From Sphingomonas sp. AP4-R1 (lineage in GTDB: Bacteria; Pseudomonadota; Alphaproteobacteria; Sphingomonadales; Sphingomonadaceae): DNA of 64,000 bases. Shown piece by piece: positions 35,053-43,853 of this stretch (its first letter is position 1; the number at the start of each line of letters is the position of its first letter). The position numbers and the translations under genes were made by a program. The stretch lies in the NCBI RefSeq assembly GCF_013113735.1, contig NZ_CP053346.1, positions 4,664,001-4,728,000 on the forward strand, read 5' to 3'. Under the pieces are notes generated by a model. It was not told the DNA's origin and made no database searches. It saw nothing but the letters and a program-made list of their open reading frames with translations.

Positions 35053-35126
35053 ACCCGTTTTATCGGAAGCCGCCGATCCCACCGCCACCCGTTCTGAACG
35101 ACACAACATTCGCAGAAGAAAGACCA

Positions 35127-36536
35127 CTAGCCAGTTGCGAGGGAGAAATGCACCTTGAGGGCAAACCCCGGCTGACCGGGTCTAATCTCGATATCCCCGG
35201 AATGCGCCGCAGCGATCGCGGCTACCATGCTGAGGCCCAGTCCATGACCTGGACGAGACCGGGCTGAATCAAGACGAGCCAGTCTCTCAAACACCCGCGC
35301 GTGATGCTCGGTGGAAATGCCGGGCCCATTATCCGCCACACGCAAGATCACCTGCCGCATCTGGCACTCAACTCTGACGCAGATATGTGTGCCGGGCGGC
35401 GTATGGACGAGCGCATTATCAAGCAGGTTGCCTACGAGGCGCTGGAGAAGCGCGCGATCGCCACGGATAGGCGCGCTGATCGTATGGACCTCCAGCGATA
35501 GGCCGGCATCTTCGATCGTTGGGCGATGCGCCTCGGCGATCTCGGCGACCGCATCCCCGAGATCGAGCCGGACGAAACGGCGCCGTATATTCTGGCTGTC
35601 CAGTTCGGCGATCGCGAGCAAGCTGGCAAACAGTGCCAGCAAGTCATCCGTCTCGGCGATAATATTATCCAGCAACGCCCGCTGCGGTGGTTCTGTCGCC
35701 AGCGCCTCCGCCTGCTCCAGTTGTGCTCTGACACGGCTGAGCGGCGTGCGGAGATCGTGCGCCAACGCGGTCGAGACATCGCGCAGGCTGGCGACCAGCA
35801 GCGATATACGGTCCAGCATCTGATTGAGTACGTGCGCCAGCTGATCGAATTCGCCACCCGATCCGTCGACAGCGACGCGCTGATCGATATCGCCGGCGAT
35901 AATCGCGCGGGCCGAACCTTCGAACGCCCGCAACCGCCGCTGCACGACGCGACCGAAGCCGAAGATGACCAATACCCCCGTCACGAGCAGCAGGCCGAAC
36001 GCCGAGACGAACAGGCGCAGAAGCGTGGCGTCCATATGATCGATGATCTCGCGATCGGCCGCGACCACCAACTGCCCGCCTCCCGGCAGCGCCGTATTCA
36101 TCGCCTGCGCTATGCCCGTGGAGCCGTCGCCGCGCCGAAACGTCAGGAATTGGCTCCAGCCAAGCGGCGGCATCACCGCATGGAGCGTATCGGCCTGCCG
36201 CCGCCCCGCGCGATCGACGAGCATATACCCCATCGTGCGACCGACATCGCGATCCAGCTTGGCGAGATAGCCGATCGCGGGCTGATCATCGTCGCGCAGG
36301 CGGATCACGTGACGCAGCCCTTCGAAGCCGTGTTCGCGATAATATTTCAGCAGCGTGCGCGTCTCCGCATCCACGCGCTGGTCGATCTGCCGTTCGAGTT
36401 CCTCGTGCACGATCGCGTAGGTCGCCCCGCCCAGCAGGGCCGTGACGAACGCGGACGCACAGGCGACGACGGTTGCGAGCCCCCGGATCGTCTTGGGCCA
36501 GAAATAGCCCGTGCGGGGCGACAGCGCTTCAGCCAC
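35127..36536 (-). CDS. Sensor histidine kinase (OmpR-pair type)
   Basis: A membrane sensor kinase of about 470 residues. The first membrane helix is ATVVACASAFVTALLGGATYAIV, followed by a periplasmic domain, a second helix near LRLFVSAFGLLLVTGVLVIFGFG and a HAMP linker. The H-box ALAHDLRTPLSRVRAQLEQ holds the phospho-accepting histidine. The N-box is NLLDNALVHT and the ATP lid has DNGPG and GHGLGLSMV. The frame also has an ATG at 36584; I prefer GTG 36536, which overlaps the response-regulator stop by only 8 bp. It pairs with the regulator at 36529-37209 and is divergent from a siderophore-type receptor, so sensing of iron, metal or envelope state is plausible. Confidence 0.9.
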   Translation of the reverse strand: MAEALSPRTGYFWPKTIRGLATVVACASAFVTALLGGATYAIVHEELERQIDQRVDAETRTLLKYYREHGFEGLRHVIRLRDDDQPAIGYLAKLDRDVGRTMGYMLVDRAGRRQADTLHAVMPPLGWSQFLTFRRGDGSTGIAQAMNTALPGGGQLVVAADREIIDHMDATLLRLFVSAFGLLLVTGVLVIFGFGRVVQRRLRAFEGSARAIIAGDIDQRVAVDGSGGEFDQLAHVLNQMLDRISLLVASLRDVSTALAHDLRTPLSRVRAQLEQAEALATEPPQRALLDNIIAETDDLLALFASLLAIAELDSQNIRRRFVRLDLGDAVAEIAEAHRPTIEDAGLSLEVHTISAPIRGDRALLQRLVGNLLDNALVHTPPGTHICVRVECQMRQVILRVADNGPGISTEHHARVFERLARLDSARSRPGHGLGLSMVAAIAAAHSGDIEIRPGQPGFALKVHFSLATG

Positions 36537-37209
36537 CGGTTTCGGCCAGAATATAGCCCGATCCTCGAACGGTGCGGATCGCATCGGCGGAGAAGCCCTG
36601 GTTCAGCTTGCTTCGCAGCCGGCTCATATGAGTCTCGACAATGTTGGTCTGCGGATCGAACCCGAAGTTCCACACCTGATCGAGCAACATCGTCCGGCTG
36701 ACGACACGATCGGGACTTCGCAGCAATTGCTCCAGCAGGCTGAACTCGCGTGGCTGGAGCTCGATCGCACGCCCGTCACGGCGGACCGTCCGCCGCTTCA
36801 GATCCATCTCGATCGCACCGCACGCCAGCACATCGTTGCCGACCATGTTCGGCGGCCGCCGCGTCAGCGCGATGAGACGGGCAACGAATTCGGAAAAGGC
36901 GAACGGTTTGACGAGATAATCATCTGCTCCGGCCTCCAGCCCCAGCACACGATCCTCGATCCCGCCAAGCGCAGTCAGCAGCAACACCGGTGTCTGGCAG
37001 CCCGCCTCCCGCGCCAGCCGGACAACCGACAGGCCATCCATGCCCGGCACCATCCGGTCCAGCACCGCGACATCGAACCGCATGCCCATAAGCATCGTGC
37101 CCGCCGCCTGCCCGTTCGAAACGCAATGGACGTGGTGGCCTAGTTCCTCAAGCCCGCGCGCGATGAAGGCAGTCAGCGCCTCATCGTCCTCCAGCAACAA
37201 GATGTTCAT
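36529..37209 (-). CDS. OmpR/PhoB-family response regulator
   Basis: A 226-residue two-domain regulator. The receiver has the acidic pair in LLLEDDEAL, the phosphorylated aspartate in VAVLDRMVPGMDG, and the KPF motif. The C-terminal winged HTH reads LQPREFSLLEQLLRSPDRVV and VETHMSRLRSKLNQ with the VRGSGYIL tail. The start MNILLLEDDE at 37209 is the family N-terminus. It is the first gene of a two-gene operon with the kinase, and its promoter region (37210-37390) is shared with the divergent siderophore receptor, its most likely target. Confidence 0.94.
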   Translation of the reverse strand: MNILLLEDDEALTAFIARGLEELGHHVHCVSNGQAAGTMLMGMRFDVAVLDRMVPGMDGLSVVRLAREAGCQTPVLLLTALGGIEDRVLGLEAGADDYLVKPFAFSEFVARLIALTRRPPNMVGNDVLACGAIEMDLKRRTVRRDGRAIELQPREFSLLEQLLRSPDRVVSRTMLLDQVWNFGFDPQTNIVETHMSRLRSKLNQGFSADAIRTVRGSGYILAETGG

Positions 37210-37390
37210 TCGCCTGCGCCCGTCATGCACGGGTACGGCAAACATGTCGCAAACATTGGGGAAAGATTGGGACCAATATACAATGTCCCAAGCTGCCCAA
37301 TTCTGCATTTTACAGTGCAAGGCATGCAGTTATCGGCCCCATTCGAGTGAGAATGTTTCGCATTAGCGAACAATCGAAAAAGGGGAAATC

Positions 37391-39622
37391 ATGCATTTCG
37401 AGAAATTCGGCATCGCTTGTGCGCGAGCAGCCTTGCTGTCGTCTGCGGCGGCCACGCTCCTGCTCGCGGAAGCGGTCGGCGCGCAAACCACAGAAGCCGC
37501 ACGCAAGGCTGTCGAACTACAAGGCGTCACCGTCACCGACAGCGCGATCGACGAGACCGACAGCTCTTACAAGATCTCGCACACCACGAGCGCGACCCGG
37601 ACCGACACACCGCTCGTCAACGTGCCGCAGAGCGTCAACATCGTCTCGATCAAGCAGATCAACGATCAGGCCGCCAACAGCATCGGCGATGCGATCCGCT
37701 ACGTGCCTGGCGTCTATTCGGCGCAGGGTGAGGGCAATCGCGAAACGCTCGTCTTCCGCGGCAATTCCACCACCGGCGACTTCTTCGTCGACGGCCTGCG
37801 TGATGACATCCAGACCTATCGCGATCTCTACAACATCGAACGGCTCGAGGTGTTCAAGGGACCCAACGCCATGATCTTCGGACGCGGCGGCGTCGGCGGC
37901 CTCATCAACCGCGTCACGAAGATCGCGGACGGGCGGCAGCACCTCGCCGGTCGCGTCGAGATTGGCAGCTTCGATCATTATCGCGGACAGGTCGATCTGG
38001 GCAGCGTGGTCAGCGAGGGCGTGTCGCTGCGCCTCACCGGCGTTTATCAGGACAGCGGCAGCTATCGCGACGGTGTCGATTACAAGCGCTGGGGACTGAA
38101 CCCGACCGCGACCTTCGCCCTCGGCGAAGCCACGACCATCTCGCTCGGCTACGAGCATTTCAAGGACGAGCGCGTCGCCGACCGCGGCGTCTCGGCCTAT
38201 CAGAACGTGCCGCTGCGAACGCCGCGCGGTGCCTTCTTCGGAGATCCGAACGAGAGCCCGACGGATACGAACACCGACGCGGGCACACTCTATATCGCGC
38301 ACCGGTTCAGCGACACGGTCTCGATCCGGAACCGCACGCGCTACGCCGACTATGACAAATTCTACCAGAACGTGTTCCCGGGCACTGTGAACACGACGGC
38401 GTCCGTCAATCCGGTCGGTCTCCCCGCCGGCAGCTATGCGCCGGGGACGATCGTTCAGATCCAGGCCTATAATCAGGCGACGCAGCGCAAGAACTTCATC
38501 AACCAGACCGATCTCAACGCCACCTTCTCGACGGGTTCGATCGAACATACGCTCCTGGTCGGCGCCGAATTCGGCCACCAGAAGACGGACAATATCCGCC
38601 TCGAGGGCTTCTTCCCGACGGCCACCAACGCACAGGGCGTGCAGACCATCTTCGCGACGATCGCGTCACCCCGCGTGCGCCGCCCGGATGTCCAGTGGCG
38701 CGCGATCGCCAGCAGCGGCGCCAATCACGGCACGACGGATCTCGCCGCCGGCTACATTCAGGATCAGATCGAAATCTCGCCGATGTTCCAGATCATCCTC
38801 GGCGTCCGCTACGAGCATTTCGTCACCAAGGTGACCGACACGCGGACGGTCGGATTCCCCGCCACGCAGCAGCGCGATTTCAAGACGACCGACAATCTCT
38901 GGTCACCGCGTGCCGGCCTGATCTTTAAGCCGATTGAACAGGCCTCGATCTACGCGTCCTTCTCCAAGACGTATCTGCCGCGCGGCGGCGATCAGCTGAC
39001 CGGTTTGACCATCTCCACGCAAAGCCTCGCACCGGAAAAGTACCAGAATTACGAGCTCGGCGCGAAATGGGACGTGCTGCCCGGCTTCAACCTGCAGGCC
39101 GCCATCTTCCAGCTGGATCGCGACAATGTGCTGGCGCTGAGCGACCCGAACAATGCGGCGTCACCGACCGTCCCGATCGGCCGCCAGCGCACCAAGGGCG
39201 TCGAGCTCAGCGCCGCCGGCAACATCACCGATCAGCTCAGCATGGTCGGCGCATACACCTATTCGGATGCCAAATTCCTCGACAGCGTCTCGGGCACGGT
39301 GCTTAAGGGTAATCGCGTCGCAATGATCCCGAAGCAAAGCGCCTCGCTGTGGACGCGCTTCGATCCGATCAAGCCGCTCGGCGTGGCGGTCGGCATCATC
39401 CATATGGGCCGGCGTTTCGCGGCCACCGACAACACCGTCTCGATGCCGGGCTTCACCCGCTTCGATGGCGCGATCTATTACAAGCTGACCGACACTCTCG
39501 ACGTGCAGGTCAATGTCGAGAACATCTTCAACAAGCGCTATTTCCAGTTCGCACACAGCAACACCAACTTCACGCCCGCATCACCGACAGCCGTCCGTGC
39601 CGGCATCAACGCGCGCTTCTAA
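37391..39622 (+). CDS. TonB-dependent siderophore receptor
   Basis: A 743-residue receptor. The signal peptide ends near AEAVGAQT. The plug includes ATRTDTPLVNVPQSVNIVS, IGDAIRYVPGVYSAQGEGNRE, VFRGNSTTGDFFVDGLRDD and VFKGPNAMIFGRGGVGG, the pattern of the FhuA/Fiu-type siderophore receptor family (long central plug with DGLRDD). The barrel ends with NIFNKRYFQFAHSN and AGINARF. It is divergent from a two-component system and followed by an intrinsic terminator. It probably takes up a ferric siderophore of catecholate or hydroxamate type. Confidence 0.9.
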   Translation: MHFEKFGIACARAALLSSAAATLLLAEAVGAQTTEAARKAVELQGVTVTDSAIDETDSSYKISHTTSATRTDTPLVNVPQSVNIVSIKQINDQAANSIGDAIRYVPGVYSAQGEGNRETLVFRGNSTTGDFFVDGLRDDIQTYRDLYNIERLEVFKGPNAMIFGRGGVGGLINRVTKIADGRQHLAGRVEIGSFDHYRGQVDLGSVVSEGVSLRLTGVYQDSGSYRDGVDYKRWGLNPTATFALGEATTISLGYEHFKDERVADRGVSAYQNVPLRTPRGAFFGDPNESPTDTNTDAGTLYIAHRFSDTVSIRNRTRYADYDKFYQNVFPGTVNTTASVNPVGLPAGSYAPGTIVQIQAYNQATQRKNFINQTDLNATFSTGSIEHTLLVGAEFGHQKTDNIRLEGFFPTATNAQGVQTIFATIASPRVRRPDVQWRAIASSGANHGTTDLAAGYIQDQIEISPMFQIILGVRYEHFVTKVTDTRTVGFPATQQRDFKTTDNLWSPRAGLIFKPIEQASIYASFSKTYLPRGGDQLTGLTISTQSLAPEKYQNYELGAKWDVLPGFNLQAAIFQLDRDNVLALSDPNNAASPTVPIGRQRTKGVELSAAGNITDQLSMVGAYTYSDAKFLDSVSGTVLKGNRVAMIPKQSASLWTRFDPIKPLGVAVGIIHMGRRFAATDNTVSMPGFTRFDGAIYYKLTDTLDVQVNVENIFNKRYFQFAHSNTNFTPASPTAVRAGINARF

Positions 39623-39643
39623 AGCGTTAGAACTGGACACCAT

Positions 39644-39676
39644 GGAGTGGGGCCGCCGACCGCGGCTCCACTCTTT
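39644..39676 (+). terminator. Intrinsic terminator after the siderophore receptor
   Basis: GAGTGGGGCCGC and GCGGCTCCACTC pair as a 12-bp stem with one G-U and a CGACC loop, followed by TTTACC. It starts 22 bp past the receptor stop. Confidence 0.75.
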
Positions 39677-39727
39677 ACCAGCGCGCGCACTCCAGAGAGC
39701 CCGACGTCGAGCGCGGGTACCGATCAG

Positions 39728-40333
39728 ATGATCAAAAGCTCTCGGGCCCTGCCGCCTGCTGAACGCCAAGCGCTCGCCCTCTTAAGGGCAGCGAAGGCGT
39801 CGACAGCCGCTACCCCGGACGCCCCGGACCGCGTATCTCCGCTCGAACGGATCGTACGCTCTTCGCTTCTTCCCTGCCGTGCGATCTTGGGGCCCAACTC
39901 CGGCTATGTCTCTGGTGAGGAGCAAGTTCTGCTCAGCATGCTGGCCCTGAGCCAGCGTCGCGAGCAACACCAGTCGCCGATGGCAGAGCAGGCCATCGGG
40001 CACTCCCTGAAAGACGCAGCGCATCACCTTCTGGAACTCGGCATAAAGCTTTCGGTCACGGGCGCGATCGCCAAGATCCGCATATTCCGGAGCAGAGTGA
40101 CCACAGAAGCGAGCTACGGCAGCGTCGATACCAACCTTGCAGATATTTCGCCGATCGGCAGTACGCTGCGATCGAAGGTCGAGATGTTATTGTACAAGAG
40201 AGGATCACTGCACCGTTACGAGATCGAGCGCCTCGGCATCTCCCGCCAATATCTGAGCCAGCTCGTTCGGCGTGGCACGATCGTCAAAACGAAATCGGGG
40301 CGTTACGCTCTGCCAAACTCTGCAAGCAGATGA
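39728..40333 (+). CDS. Uncharacterised protein with C-terminal winged-helix-like domain
   Basis: A 201-residue protein I do not recognise. The N-terminal half is helical and basic (IKSSRALPPAERQALALLRA). The last 40 residues, MLLYKRGSLHRYEIERLGIS, RQYLSQLVRRG and a final GRYALP, have the spacing of the winged helix at the N-terminus of AbiEi-type antitoxins and related DNA-binding proteins. No nucleotidyltransferase (AbiEii-like) partner follows; an IS91-type element begins about 90 bp downstream, so a partner could have been displaced. Codon use and composition are slightly less GC-rich than the neighbours. The frame is open upstream to 39647, but ATG 39728 lies after the terminator and fits better. 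Confidence 0.5.
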   Translation: MIKSSRALPPAERQALALLRAAKASTAATPDAPDRVSPLERIVRSSLLPCRAILGPNSGYVSGEEQVLLSMLALSQRREQHQSPMAEQAIGHSLKDAAHHLLELGIKLSVTGAIAKIRIFRSRVTTEASYGSVDTNLADISPIGSTLRSKVEMLLYKRGSLHRYEIERLGISRQYLSQLVRRGTIVKTKSGRYALPNSASR

Positions 40334-40337
40334 ATGC

Positions 40338-40386
40338 GCGGCTGTTTATCTCAGTTACCTGCTCCAAAGCGGCCGTGCCGCTCACC
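40338..40386. repeat. Dispersed ~50-bp degenerate repeat, copy 4
   Basis: A GCGGCTGTTT start and, after a 19-base middle, AAAGCGGCCGTGCCGCTCAC, identical to the same 20 bases at 35032. It lies just outside the inverted repeat that brackets the IS91-type element. Confidence 0.42.
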
Positions 40387-40684
40387 TGAAGAGTTTCGGG
40401 CGCCGGCAGGCGTACGAAAGTCGTGGAAGCACGAACCCGCGGGCTGCAGGCGGTGCGCTATGGGGTTTTCGGTTTTAGCCCTGCCTCAGGGTTGGGGCGA
40501 CACGGCAGGCATGGGCGTGTCCGCCAATGCGGACCGGCTGAATTTGGGCGGCGAGAGATATTCGCAGATGGCGGTGGCCGGGTTTCATGGGCTGTTCCGG
40601 CAGCCCTGACAGAGACCGGCACAGGCTCGGCTGCTTCCGCAGATGCAAGCACCGCGAGATTGGTTGGGGTCGGGCCATGCCGGG

Positions 40685-41878
40685 TCATGGCGCACGTATC
40701 CCGGGCGGCATTGCAGGCGCCGGTGGTGCGCGAGGCTGGCGTTGGCGCTCGAAGGTCTCGACGATGACCATGTGCCCGCCGCAACAGGGGCATGGAGGGC
40801 ATGTATCCGGCGGCTCCACGGCGACATCGTCGGTGGACGCCGGCGCTACGCCGAGCAGCCGGCGTATGGTGTCGAGACCGGCCTTGCGGGTAGCGCCAGC
40901 GAGCAGGCCGTAGTGACGGATGCGGTGAAAACCTTTGGGCAGGACGTGAAGCAGGAAGCGGCGAATGAACTCGTCGGCGGCAAGCGTCATGACCTGCTGG
41001 CGGTCGGCGTCGCCGCGGCGATAGTCCTTGTAGCGAAACGTGACGCCGGTCTCGTCGAAGCGGATCAGGCGGCTGTTCGAGATGGCAACCCGGTGGGTGT
41101 ATCTCGACAGATAGGCGAGTACCGCCTCGGGACCAGCGAAGGGCGGCTTGGCGTAGACGACCCAACGCTTCTTCCTGACCGGTGCCAGGTGGCGCAGAAA
41201 CGCACGCCGGTCGGCGAGATGGGCGAGGCTGCCGTAGAAGCCGAGCTGGCCGCCCTCGTGGAGCGCCATCAGTCGGGTCAGGAACAACCGGCGGAACAGC
41301 TTGCCGAGCACGCGCACCGGCAGGAGGAAGGCCGGGCGTGAGGATATCCAGCGGCTTCTGTCTGGAGAGAGGCCACCACCGGGCACTATCATGTGGATGT
41401 GCGGATGGTGGGTCATGGCCGAACCCCAGGTATGGAGCACGGTAGTCATGCCGATGCGGGCGCCAAGATGCTTCGGGTCGGCGGCGATGGTGGTCATCGT
41501 CTCGGACGCCGCCTGGAACAGCAGGCCGTAGATGGCGGCTTTGTTCTGGAAGGCGGCGTCGGCGACCTCGGCCGGCAGCGTGAAGACGACGTGGAAGTAG
41601 CCGACCGGCAGCAGGTCGGCCTGGCGCTCGGCGAGCCAGGTGCGTGCGGCTGCCCCCTGACACCTGGGACAGTGCCGGTTACGACAGCTGTTATAGGCGA
41701 CCCGCCAGTGCCCGCAGTCGGTGCAGGCCTCGACATGCCCGCCCATGACGGCGGTTCGGCAGGTCTCTATCGCCGACATTACCTTGAGCTGGTCGAGGCT
41801 CAGGTGCCCGGCATGAGCGGCCCGGTATGGAGGGCCGGCGGCGCGGAAGATGTCAGCGACCTCGAGAGAGGCGCGCAC
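40685..41878 (-). CDS. IS91-family transposase
   Basis: A 397-residue rolling-circle (HUH) transposase. The N-terminal zinc finger CTDCGHWRVAYNSCRNRHCP and RCQG is followed by the HUH motif in THHPHIHMIVPGGG and the catalytic tyrosine region VLAYLSRYTHRVAISNSRL. FHVVFTLPAEVADA and FRYKDYR are further IS91 signatures. The C-terminal CPCCGGHMV adds a second cysteine cluster. The gene looks intact and full length. It starts 6 bp after the recombinase stop, so the two are one transcript. Confidence 0.92.
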   Translation of the reverse strand: MRASLEVADIFRAAGPPYRAAHAGHLSLDQLKVMSAIETCRTAVMGGHVEACTDCGHWRVAYNSCRNRHCPRCQGAAARTWLAERQADLLPVGYFHVVFTLPAEVADAAFQNKAAIYGLLFQAASETMTTIAADPKHLGARIGMTTVLHTWGSAMTHHPHIHMIVPGGGLSPDRSRWISSRPAFLLPVRVLGKLFRRLFLTRLMALHEGGQLGFYGSLAHLADRRAFLRHLAPVRKKRWVVYAKPPFAGPEAVLAYLSRYTHRVAISNSRLIRFDETGVTFRYKDYRRGDADRQQVMTLAADEFIRRFLLHVLPKGFHRIRHYGLLAGATRKAGLDTIRRLLGVAPASTDDVAVEPPDTCPPCPCCGGHMVIVETFERQRQPRAPPAPAMPPGIRAP

Positions 41879-41884
41879 GCCAGC

Positions 41885-42790
41885 TCAGCCGCCAGGCGAC
41901 CTTCCCTCCATGGCGGTCACTCCCAGCCTGTCAAACGGACTGGCCACGTTACGCAGAGTCCGCGTGGCGACCTTGGTGTAGAATGCGGTGGTATCCAGCC
42001 TGGCGTGGCCAAGCAGCGCCTGGATGATGCGGACGTCTATCCCGTCCTCGAGCAGGTGCGTGGCGAAGCAGTGCCGCAGCGTGTGTGGCCCGACCCGCTT
42101 GCCGATACCTGCCGCCAGGGCGGCCTCGACGACGACGCGGTGTAACTGACGGGTGCTGAGAGGCTTGAGATAATGCTGTCCGGGGAACAGCCATCCGTCG
42201 ACATGCAACACCCCCTCCTGGCGACCGACCCTCCACCACTCCCTGAGCAAGTCCAGCAACCCGACAGGGAGCATGGCATTGCGGTATCGACCTCCTTTGC
42301 CGCGCTCGACCCGGAGCAGCATACGCTCGCTGTCGACATCGCGCACCTTGAGGGCCGAGACCTCGGCCGCACGCAGCCCCGCACCATAAGCGACGGACAG
42401 CGCCGCCTGATGCTTCAGACACGTGGTCGCGTCGAGCAGCCGCGCCACCTCGTCCTGGCTCAGCACCACCGGTAGCTTGCGCTCATGATGCGTGCGGACC
42501 AGCTTGCGCGCCAGGTCGGGCCGGTCGAGCGCCTGCGTGAAGAAGAAGCGCAGCGCCGACACGATGCTGTTCATCGTCGGCACCGGCACGCCAAGGTCGA
42601 GCTGCTCGACCTGGAAGCGCCGCACCTCCTCGGCAGTGGCCGTGTCCGGCGAGCGCCCCAGAAACGTCGCGAACCGCCCGACGTCACGAAGGTAGTTGCG
42701 CTGCGTCTCGCGGCCGAACCGCCGTATCTCCATCTCGTCGATGAGACGCTGGCGCAGAGGGCTGACGGCAACCGGAATAAGACTAGTCAT
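41885..42790 (-). CDS. Tyrosine recombinase associated with the IS91-type element
   Basis: A 301-residue site-specific integrase. The N-terminal SAM-like DNA-binding domain (IRRFGRETQRNYLRDVGRFA) precedes the catalytic domain with arginine in YGAGLRAAEVSALKV, the HTLRHCFATHLLEDG box, LLGHARLDTTAFYTKV and the nucleophilic tyrosine within it. The gene is complete. It lies directly upstream of the IS91 transposase and is assumed to help in resolution or targeted insertion; that role is inferred from its regular association with such transposases. Confidence 0.92.
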   Translation of the reverse strand: MTSLIPVAVSPLRQRLIDEMEIRRFGRETQRNYLRDVGRFATFLGRSPDTATAEEVRRFQVEQLDLGVPVPTMNSIVSALRFFFTQALDRPDLARKLVRTHHERKLPVVLSQDEVARLLDATTCLKHQAALSVAYGAGLRAAEVSALKVRDVDSERMLLRVERGKGGRYRNAMLPVGLLDLLREWWRVGRQEGVLHVDGWLFPGQHYLKPLSTRQLHRVVVEAALAAGIGKRVGPHTLRHCFATHLLEDGIDVRIIQALLGHARLDTTAFYTKVATRTLRNVASPFDRLGVTAMEGRSPGG

Positions 42791-43196
42791 AACAGGGCTC
42801 CTTCTCGTGGAGCCCCGATGCTCTGCCTGCCTCCCGTAGCGCTCAATCCGAGCGCAACGCTCGACCTGTCACCTCAACCGTGCCGCACATACCCCTCCCG
42901 CGCAGCGGGTTCGTGCTTCCACCCGATCGCTACAGGAGCAGCCGACCGAAAAGTTGTAATTTGCCGTTGGCTAACGCCGCTCAGCCGACGCCGGTCGCAT
43001 TTCCAGCCGGAACGGGAGGGCGCCACCGCGCCTACGCCAAGCATCACACCTCTCATTGGCCGATAAGGCCCGTTGGTGGACCTGCATTATAACAGCGCTG
43101 TCATTGGACAGACATGAGAGGCGGGTATCGGCGAGACAGTACGACACGCCACCTCGTTACAGGTGAGACTGTGTCGACGCGAGAGGATGTATCATT
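42791..43196. other. End of the IS91-type element and promoter region of a small gene
   Basis: The first 130 bp are the origin-side end of the element, with a GGGCTCC/GGAGCCC hairpin at 42795-42815 and the right 18-bp repeat at 42905-42922. The rest holds no supported gene. A 10-bp palindrome ACAGCGCTGT lies at 43092-43101, and GAGAGGA before the small gene at 43197 could be its ribosome site. Confidence 0.5.
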
Positions 43197-43442
43197 ATGC
43201 GTTTCGGTATTTCTGAAGCCTTGATCCGTTGCGTTTCGAACGGTCTCTCTGCGAGCGACCGTGAAATTGACGCCCTCGCAAGCCGGATCTGGACGGAAAG
43301 TGCGCCTTTTCGCTCCGCGCTCGCCTGGACGATGCTGGAAATCTCTTCCTCAGAACGGCTGACGGCTCTGCGCGCCGCAACCATCGCCCTCAACGGTTAT
43401 GTCGTCGAGAGACCGCCGGCATCTGCCGCACGCAAAGCCTAG
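43197..43442 (+). CDS. Small hypothetical protein
   Basis: An 81-residue soluble protein (MRFGISEALIRCVSNGLSAS...). It is mostly helical with no cysteine motif or membrane segment. A GAGAGGA sequence 9 bases before the ATG and the plain amino-acid composition (ASRIWTESAPFRSALAWTML, SSSERLTALRAATIALNGYV) favour a real gene. I do not recognise the family. It stands alone between the IS91-type element and the poxB region and may be a recent or lineage-specific gene. Confidence 0.45.
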   Translation: MRFGISEALIRCVSNGLSASDREIDALASRIWTESAPFRSALAWTMLEISSSERLTALRAATIALNGYVVERPPASAARKA

Positions 43443-43853
43443 GCCGGAAGTTCGCTTTGTCCGCCGCTTGAGCCCACCTTCCCGTCTCTCAGCCACGCTT
43501 GGCCGGGCGACACGAGCCGTTCCGTCACGCGTTAAAAAAAAAGGGCCACATCCCGAAGGAGCGGCCCTGAAATCTAGGAGAGGATGCCTAAAAGGCACGC
43601 CCCTTGTGCGCTGCAACATGATCTCGCGCAAATGCTCCTTGATCAAAAAGTGTTGCGTCTCGCGCAGCCGGAATCGCGCGGAAGGCGGTGGAATGGCTAT
43701 GACCGCCGCCCAACAATCGGAACTGGCTCGGCAGCGCCGCGATCGCCAGGATCCATACTCAGCTGGAGTGGGCGCGTTTGGGCCCTTCACCAGAGAATCC
43801 GCCAAAGTGCCCGAGGGGTTTACGGTATCATGCCCCCGCCCCTTTTTGCTGCG
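43443..43853. other. Region downstream of poxB with a minus-strand terminator
   Basis: No gene is supported in these 411 bp. A minus-strand intrinsic terminator lies at 43534-43568, about 285 bp past the poxB stop, so the poxB transcript may have a long 3' tail or an unrecognised small gene or RNA lies between. The 45 bases just after the poxB stop resemble the flank of the poxB relic at 55.5 kb. Confidence 0.5.
43534..43568 (-). terminator. Intrinsic terminator, minus strand
   Basis: On the minus strand AGGGCC and GGCCCT pair around a loop that contains a further TCC-TTCG-GGA hairpin, followed by nine T. It is oriented to end transcripts coming from the poxB side. Confidence 0.75.

Larger units (their letters stand above)
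34769..35126. other. Intergenic region with two dispersed-repeat copies
   Basis: The 358 bp between the amidohydrolase and the convergent histidine kinase contain no supported gene. Copies of the dispersed repeat lie at 34923-34972 and 35001-35052. No clear terminator was seen. Confidence 0.5.
40423..42922. mobile_element. IS91-type element with transposase and tyrosine recombinase
   Basis: A 2.5-kb unit bounded by an 18-bp inverted repeat, GTGGAAGCACGAACCCGC at 40423-40440 and its exact complement at 42905-42922. It contains an IS91-family HUH transposase and, 6 bp upstream on the same strand, a tyrosine recombinase, an arrangement seen in many proteobacterial IS91 relatives. A hairpin GGGCTCC-N7-GGAGCCC (42795-42815) lies just upstream of the recombinase start. 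IS91 elements usually have non-inverted ends and insert next to GAAC/GTTC. Both repeats contain GAAC or GTTC, so the true ends may be at or inside these repeats. Confidence 0.75.
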
